Assembly (NCBI GenBank): GCA_002378975.1
Contig: DFST01000139.1
Coordinates: 1 to 17,746, forward strand
DNA length: 17,746 nucleotides
From: Chitinophagaceae bacterium UBA3430
Lineage (GTDB): Bacteria > Bacteroidota > Bacteroidia > Chitinophagales > Chitinophagaceae
Direction: 5' to 3'
Part shown: one piece after another, positions 13,674 to 17,746 of the stretch
Layout: each line of letters opens with the position of its first letter
Position numbering within the stretch: position 1 is the first letter of the stretch
Program-made: the position numbers and the translations under genes
The notes under the pieces: generated by a model
Database searches by the model: none
What the model was told of the DNA's origin: nothing
The model's input: only the letters and a program-made list of their open reading frames with translations

Positions 13674-15863
13674 TTAGCGAAGGAAAAGCATCTCGCGGTA
13701 TTTGGGAAGATCCCATTCGCGATCATCGACGATCAGTTCCAATTTGTCGACGTGATATCGTATGCTGTCGAAATAAGCATCTTTTACCGTTTCTTGGTAG
13801 GCGATGGCTTTATCGCGCGTATCGCTGAGTTGATTGCAGGCCTTACGCGCTGCGATCATTTTATCGACCAAGGTGCTGACCTGATTGGCATGCTCGGAGA
13901 GTTTTTCCAGCAAATTTCGTTGGGTAGAAAATGCAGCATCGCTGAGTCCGGCATCTTTGAGTCCGCGGATATTTTCCGACAGGCGGCTTTGGTAACGCAA
14001 TGCAGCTGGGATGACATGGCTGTGGGCCAATTCGCCAATGATGCGGCTTTCGATCTGTACTTTTTTGATGTACTTCTCCAGCTCGATCTCGTGACGTGCC
14101 TCCAACTCTTCGTGGGTGTAAATGTGATGGTCTTTGAATAACTTCTTTGACTTCTCGGTGATCATCGCATCCAGGGCACGGGGCGTAGTTTTCACATTGG
14201 CCAATCCGCGTTTGGCGGCCTCTTGTTCCCACGCCTCGCTGTACCCATCGCCTTCAAACAGAACGCGCTCACTGTCTACGATGTATTGGCGAATGACGTG
14301 CATGATCGCAATCTCTTTTTTCTCCCCTTTTTCGATCAGGGTATCTACCTCTTTTTTGAATCGCTTTAAGGTGTCGGCCATGATGGTGTTGAGAACGGTC
14401 ATTGGATTCGCGCAGTTTGCGGAAGAACCAACGGCCCGGAATTCAAATTTGTTTCCGGTAAAGGCGAAGGGAGAGGTTCGGTTACGGTCGGTGTTGTCCA
14501 TCAACAGTTCGGGAATACTCTTATGGATGTCGATCTTCAGCAAACTCTCATCGGCCTCATCCATTTTGTCAGATACGCGTTCTTTTACGTCGTTGAGTAC
14601 CTTGCTCAGGTATTGTCCGATGAAAACTGAAATGATCGCAGGCGGGGCTTCATTGGCGCCGAGTCGGTGGTCGTTTGGGGCCGAGGCGATGGCGGCGCGC
14701 AGGATGTCGGCATAGTCATGAACAGCCTTGATGGTGTTTACGAAGAAGGCCAAGAACATCAGGTTGGTCTTCGGTGTTTTTCCGGGTGCCAACAAGTTTA
14801 CCCCAGTATCGGTGGCCATGCTCCAGTTGTTGTGCTTGCCGCTTCCGTTGATGCCGGCAAATGGCTTTTCGTGTACCAGTACACGCAATTGATGGCGACG
14901 GGCCACACGGTCCATCACGTCCATCAACAATGAGTTGTGATCCACCGCTACACTTACTTCTTCGAAAATGGGCGCACATTCAAATTGCGCAGGTGCCACC
15001 TCGTTGTGTCGGGTGCGCAGGGGAATGCCAAGTTTGTAGGATTCCGCCTCAAAATCGCGCATGTAGGCATAAATGCGTTCGGGGATGGATCCGAAATAGT
15101 GGTCTTCTAATTGTTGGTTCTTCGCGGAACTTTGTCCGAATACGGTGCGACCGGTCATCACCAGGTCAGGACGGGCATTGAACATGTTCTCATCGACCAG
15201 AAAATACTCCTGCTCCCATCCCAAGGTAGGTGTCACCTTGTTGACGTTTTTATCAAAGTAATTGCATACGTCCACCGCAGCCTTGTTCAGGGCCTCGATG
15301 GCTTTGAGCAAGGGAGCTTTGTAATCGAGTGATTCGCCGGTGTAGGATACGAAGATGGTGGGGATGCAAAGTGTCTTGCCAGCCCCGATCTCCATGATGA
15401 AGGCGGGCGAGGAGGGATCCCAAGCGGTATATCCACGTGCTTCAAAGGTGGCACGCAATCCGCCGCTGGGGAAAGAGGAAGCATCGGGTTCCTGCTGAAT
15501 CAATGCATCACCCTCAAACTGCTCAATGGGTGTGCCATCACTTTTCAGCGTAAAGAATGAGTCGTGCTTTTCGGCGGTGGTTCCGGTTAGTGGTTGGAAC
15601 CAGTGCGTATAGTGCGTAACTCCTTTGGTCTCTGCCCAGGCCCGAATCCCATTGGCGATCTGATTGGCCATGGCCCGGTCAATCTTCTGGCTGGCCTTGA
15701 TTGAGGAGGCCAAACTCTTGTAGGCTTCATCGCTCAAGAATTCTCTTGCCGTTTTCAGCGTGAAAACATTGGTTCCGAAAATGGCCGTGATCTTGGTCGA
15801 TCCCGCTACCTGAACGTCCCCTTTCGTGGAGAGTTCACGGATGGCATTGAAACGGAGTGACAT
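13674..15863 (-). CDS. glnN: Glutamine synthetase type III
   Basis: GlnN joins glutamate and ammonia to glutamine with ATP and is the main ammonia-assimilating enzyme in many Bacteroidota. From the ATG at 15861-15863 it has 729 residues, the usual GSIII length and much longer than GlnA. The GSIII N-terminal block is RFNAIRELSTKGDVQV. The catalytic regions include the metal-binding WEQEYF at 216-221, the ATP/metal block HEKPFAGINGSGKHNNWS at 331-348, NRTSPFAFTGNKFEFRAVGS at 461-480 and SSANCANPMTVLN just after. A helical C-terminal extension completes it. The ATG eight codons further upstream (15887) is less likely because family members start at MSLRF. No GlnK, GlnB or ammonium transporter gene is adjacent. 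The 161-nt upstream gap is AT-rich; I found no TAnnTTTG element in it. Confidence 0.97.
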   Translation of the reverse strand: MSLRFNAIRELSTKGDVQVAGSTKITAIFGTNVFTLKTAREFLSDEAYKSLASSIKASQKIDRAMANQIANGIRAWAETKGVTHYTHWFQPLTGTTAEKHDSFFTLKSDGTPIEQFEGDALIQQEPDASSFPSGGLRATFEARGYTAWDPSSPAFIMEIGAGKTLCIPTIFVSYTGESLDYKAPLLKAIEALNKAAVDVCNYFDKNVNKVTPTLGWEQEYFLVDENMFNARPDLVMTGRTVFGQSSAKNQQLEDHYFGSIPERIYAYMRDFEAESYKLGIPLRTRHNEVAPAQFECAPIFEEVSVAVDHNSLLMDVMDRVARRHQLRVLVHEKPFAGINGSGKHNNWSMATDTGVNLLAPGKTPKTNLMFLAFFVNTIKAVHDYADILRAAIASAPNDHRLGANEAPPAIISVFIGQYLSKVLNDVKERVSDKMDEADESLLKIDIHKSIPELLMDNTDRNRTSPFAFTGNKFEFRAVGSSANCANPMTVLNTIMADTLKRFKKEVDTLIEKGEKKEIAIMHVIRQYIVDSERVLFEGDGYSEAWEQEAAKRGLANVKTTPRALDAMITEKSKKLFKDHHIYTHEELEARHEIELEKYIKKVQIESRIIGELAHSHVIPAALRYQSRLSENIRGLKDAGLSDAAFSTQRNLLEKLSEHANQVSTLVDKMIAARKACNQLSDTRDKAIAYQETVKDAYFDSIRYHVDKLELIVDDREWDLPKYREMLFLR

Positions 15864-16024
15864 ACTGGTATATTTTTTGCAAAGCAATAAAATAAACCGT
15901 TCTCCCGGGCAAAAACTTTCGAAATGTGGATTAAATGATGAAAAAGTTCAACATAATATGAAAAAACAAGGGCTAAATGTCAATTTAAGCAGAAAAATAT
16001 AAGTATATAAATAAATATAATATA
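15864..16024 (-). promoter_or_regulatory. AT-rich intergenic region upstream of glnN
   Basis: This gap lies between the stop of the polytopic membrane protein gene and the glnN start, both on the minus strand. About 15950-16024 is made almost entirely of A and T with repeated TATAA-like tracts, unlike the roughly even base composition of the genes. No hairpin-plus-T-run terminator and no exact TAnnTTTG were found. It most likely carries the glnN promoter and control sites, but nothing specific can be assigned. Confidence 0.35.
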
Positions 16025-17296
16025 TCAAGAACTCGAGCCGATGAATTTTCGCCAGTTGATCTGAGCCAATAAGGGGACGAATAGAGGTATTGTGACTATA
16101 CTTCGGTATCTAGCTATGGCTCCTATGTTATTGATGCTAAAGCCAATAAGAAGAGTTACCGAAAGTGAAAATCCAATAAAAAAGTAATCAATGGCTTTTG
16201 ATGGCCAGGCGATATTTCGGTCGCGGTAGAAAAGCCATATTCCAAAGACCAAAAACCACGCGATCACCTCGAGGGCGGCGGCCAGCGAGAGCAGGTGTTT
16301 CACGTCGGCCAAGTGGGGGCGGGTCAAGGATAGATCGATCGCTTGTGGCAGATTTGCCAAAAATCCGATTGGGGTAGGTCGCAGGGTATCGACCTGCACG
16401 CTGCTTTTGCCTTTGAGTTGAAGGAATTCTTGTTGTTTGGTAGCTACGGCCTGTGGCAGATCAATCCGAGGATCGAGGTGGGAACTCAGGAAAAAAAGAA
16501 AGATAAATGCGGTATAAACCATGCTCGTGGTCAGGGCAAGTTGCTTTCCTTTTTTGTTCAGGATGGCCCAGACCAATAAAGCGGGCAATAAAGCGACCAG
16601 CAGATGATTTCGGAAAATCAGGATCAGGATCAATCCGGTAATCAATGCGCTAATTCTTCTAAGGGTCCAAGCCGACTCTTTGAAAGAGAAATAAACAGAA
16701 TAAACGATCATTCCCAAGGCGGTGAAAAGAATGCCTTCTTTGTGAATGCCACTGGTCCAGAATAAGACCGATGGAGTTAAGAATGTGCCCAAGGCTACAG
16801 CGATTTTTTGTGCCGGAAACCGGTCTACGAGTACCCGATAAAAAGCAATGGAGCCAAACAGACCGAAGAAGTTATAGAATAGGATGTTGACATTGTAATG
16901 TCCACCGGTGATCATATTGAGTAAGGCTAGTCCTTTCAGCAGCGCATTAGCCTTCAGATCGTTCCAGTATGAGTCGTGGGTGCCCAATAATTTCCATATA
17001 CCGCCTTCATAAGGATCGATGATCAGCTCAGAAAAAAAACGGCCTGGGTTTTCCAGTAAAAGCGACTGTTCCTGTAAGCCCCCCACGTGGTAGAACCAGG
17101 TGTCGGTCATGTGTGCGGTGCGTCCGTAATAGATCCCAATCCATCCATAAAATATCCCCGCTGCGATCTTCAGAAGATAGAGAAGAATCAATTGTGATTT
17201 GGAAATTTCGCTTTTCTGAAAGAATCGGATGCGGGTCAGCAGCCAGCTGAGTCCGATGAGATAACCAATGAAAAGGAGGGGAGCCTGGACCGACAT
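16025..17296 (-). CDS. Polytopic inner-membrane protein of unknown function
   Basis: The 423-residue product has about ten hydrophobic segments, for example at 5-22, 37-58, around 130-160 and 170-205, two in 210-245, and several in the C-terminal 100 residues. Between the second and third segments is a soluble region with TDTWFYHVGGLQEQ, and a conserved-looking loop PSVLFWTSGIHKEGILF follows the fourth. The general shape recalls sugar-polymer polymerases or lipid-linked glycosyltransferases, but no diagnostic motif of either is visible, so function is left open. The ATG at 17294-17296 is chosen because the preceding residues of the longer frame (to 17365) are polar and the first membrane segment starts directly after MSVQ. 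It is divergent from purL and lies upstream of glnN on the same strand, without evidence that the two share a transcript. Confidence 0.75.
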   Translation of the reverse strand: MSVQAPLLFIGYLIGLSWLLTRIRFFQKSEISKSQLILLYLLKIAAGIFYGWIGIYYGRTAHMTDTWFYHVGGLQEQSLLLENPGRFFSELIIDPYEGGIWKLLGTHDSYWNDLKANALLKGLALLNMITGGHYNVNILFYNFFGLFGSIAFYRVLVDRFPAQKIAVALGTFLTPSVLFWTSGIHKEGILFTALGMIVYSVYFSFKESAWTLRRISALITGLILILIFRNHLLVALLPALLVWAILNKKGKQLALTTSMVYTAFIFLFFLSSHLDPRIDLPQAVATKQQEFLQLKGKSSVQVDTLRPTPIGFLANLPQAIDLSLTRPHLADVKHLLSLAAALEVIAWFLVFGIWLFYRDRNIAWPSKAIDYFFIGFSLSVTLLIGFSINNIGAIARYRSIVTIPLFVPLLAQINWRKFIGSSS

Positions 17297-17373
17297 AGGG
17301 TTCGAAAATAGCCAATGTGTGGAATTGTCAGTAATGCGTTGAGAAGTTCCCGGCTTCCCTCCCAATCAGTCGT

Positions 17374-17381
17374 TAAATTTG
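17374..17381 (+). promoter_or_regulatory. Possible -7 promoter element of purL
   Basis: TAAATTTG is a full TAnnTTTG match 27 nt upstream of the purL ATG, placing the transcript start about 20 nt before the gene. It sits in the 112-nt gap between the divergent membrane protein gene and purL. No PurR-type or other operator, and no clear -33 element, was recognised. Confidence 0.5.
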
Positions 17382-17408
17382 TGTCTCGTATTCAATCTTT
17401 TTTCGCAC

Positions 17409-17746
17409 ATGGAAGTAACTGTTAAGACCGCCGAGCAACTCCGACTTACGGCGGAAGAATTTGCATTGATCCAATCCAAACTGGGTCGCACACCTAATTT
17501 CAATGAACTCTGTGCTTTTTCCGGTATGTGGAGTGAGCATTGCAGCTACAAAAACTCCATTCGATGGCTTAAGACGTTGCCGCGTGAGGGTGGGCGCATG
17601 TTGGTAAAAGCCGGTGAGGAAAATGCAGGCTTGATGGATATCGGCGATGGCTTAGGGGTTGTATTCAAGATTGAATCGCACAACCATCCGTCTGCGATTG
17701 AGCCATTTCAAGGTGCTGCGACGGGGGTGGGAGGTATTCACCGGGA
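17409..17746 (+). CDS. purL: Phosphoribosylformylglycinamidine synthase, PurL subunit, N-terminal part (runs off right edge)
   Basis: PurL makes FGAM from FGAR, ATP and ammonia in purine synthesis. The 112 residues inside the window start MEVTVKTAEQLRLTAEEF and contain SGMWSEHCSYKNS (38-50, with the catalytic His44) and ESHNHPSAIEPFQGAATGVG (89-108), the ATP/metal-binding block. The absence of the long N-terminal extension before SGMWSEHC shows the small-type PurL, which works with separate PurS and PurQ subunits; those are not in the window. The gene is cut by the window edge and appears intact up to there. The ATG is preceded by a plausible -7 element and no Shine-Dalgarno sequence. Confidence 0.95.
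   Translation, partial: MEVTVKTAEQLRLTAEEFALIQSKLGRTPNFNELCAFSGMWSEHCSYKNSIRWLKTLPREGGRMLVKAGEENAGLMDIGDGLGVVFKIESHNHPSAIEPFQGAATGVGGIHR

Noticed and set aside
15950..16024. AT-rich tract as a possible replication origin or attachment site
   Set aside because: There are no DnaA-box clusters, direct repeats or neighbouring integrase or replication genes. It fits a promoter-rich intergenic region upstream of glnN.
1..17746. CRISPR arrays, insertion sequences, prophage or toxin-antitoxin genes, tRNAs
   Set aside because: I read both strands for regular repeats, transposase or integrase motifs and tRNA T-loop sequences and found none. All substantial space is taken by core-type genes.

Overview
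The window looks like an ordinary chromosomal stretch of a member of the Bacteroidota, probably a Chitinophagales-like lineage; the genus cannot be told from the sequence. The evidence for this is a lipid-anchored Omp85 protein (TamL type), a type IX secretion Plug protein, a type III glutamine synthetase (GlnN), an archaeal/eukaryal-style prolyl-tRNA synthetase, the absence of clear Shine-Dalgarno sequences, and several matches to the Bacteroidota -7 promoter element TAnnTTTG. I see no mobile elements, phage genes, CRISPR arrays or tRNA genes, and no gene cluster that looks like an undescribed system.

Layout from left to right. Positions 1-1529 (minus) hold the N-terminal third of a TamB/AsmA-like protein that runs off the left edge and lacks a normal start codon. 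Divergent from it is an exported isoaspartyl peptidase/asparaginase (1618-2685, plus). Its stop codon abuts the stop of a two-gene minus operon made of an aromatic-rich lipoprotein (4265-4864) and an OmpP1/FadL-type outer-membrane protein (2686-4254). Next comes a plus-strand proS-truB operon (5014-7173). truB overlaps tail-to-tail with tamL (7163-9463, minus), which starts 12 nt from a divergent SpoU/TrmH-family RNA methyltransferase (9476-10210, plus). A LolC/LolE-type permease (10216-11463, minus) lies between that gene and the T9SS plug gene (11524-12813, plus). The small SRP RNA (12837-12930, plus) and a transaldolase gene (12959-13612, plus) follow. A strong bidirectional terminator separates these from glnN (13674-15863, minus). 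The right end holds a polytopic membrane protein of unknown function (16025-17296, minus) and the start of purL (17409 to the edge, plus).

Two themes can be seen. The first is envelope biogenesis: TamB, TamL, a Lol-type permease, a FadL-like porin with its lipoprotein, the T9SS Plug and the SRP RNA all serve protein or lipoprotein traffic to the cell envelope. The second is housekeeping and nitrogen metabolism: ProRS, TruB, an rRNA/tRNA methyltransferase, transaldolase, GlnN, PurL and isoaspartyl peptidase. The packing is very tight. Three of the four convergent gene pairs have no room for a terminator, and the tamL promoter candidate lies inside the neighbouring methyltransferase gene. The most useful points to recheck are the TamB start, these gene junctions and the aromatic-rich lipoprotein next to the FadL-like gene.
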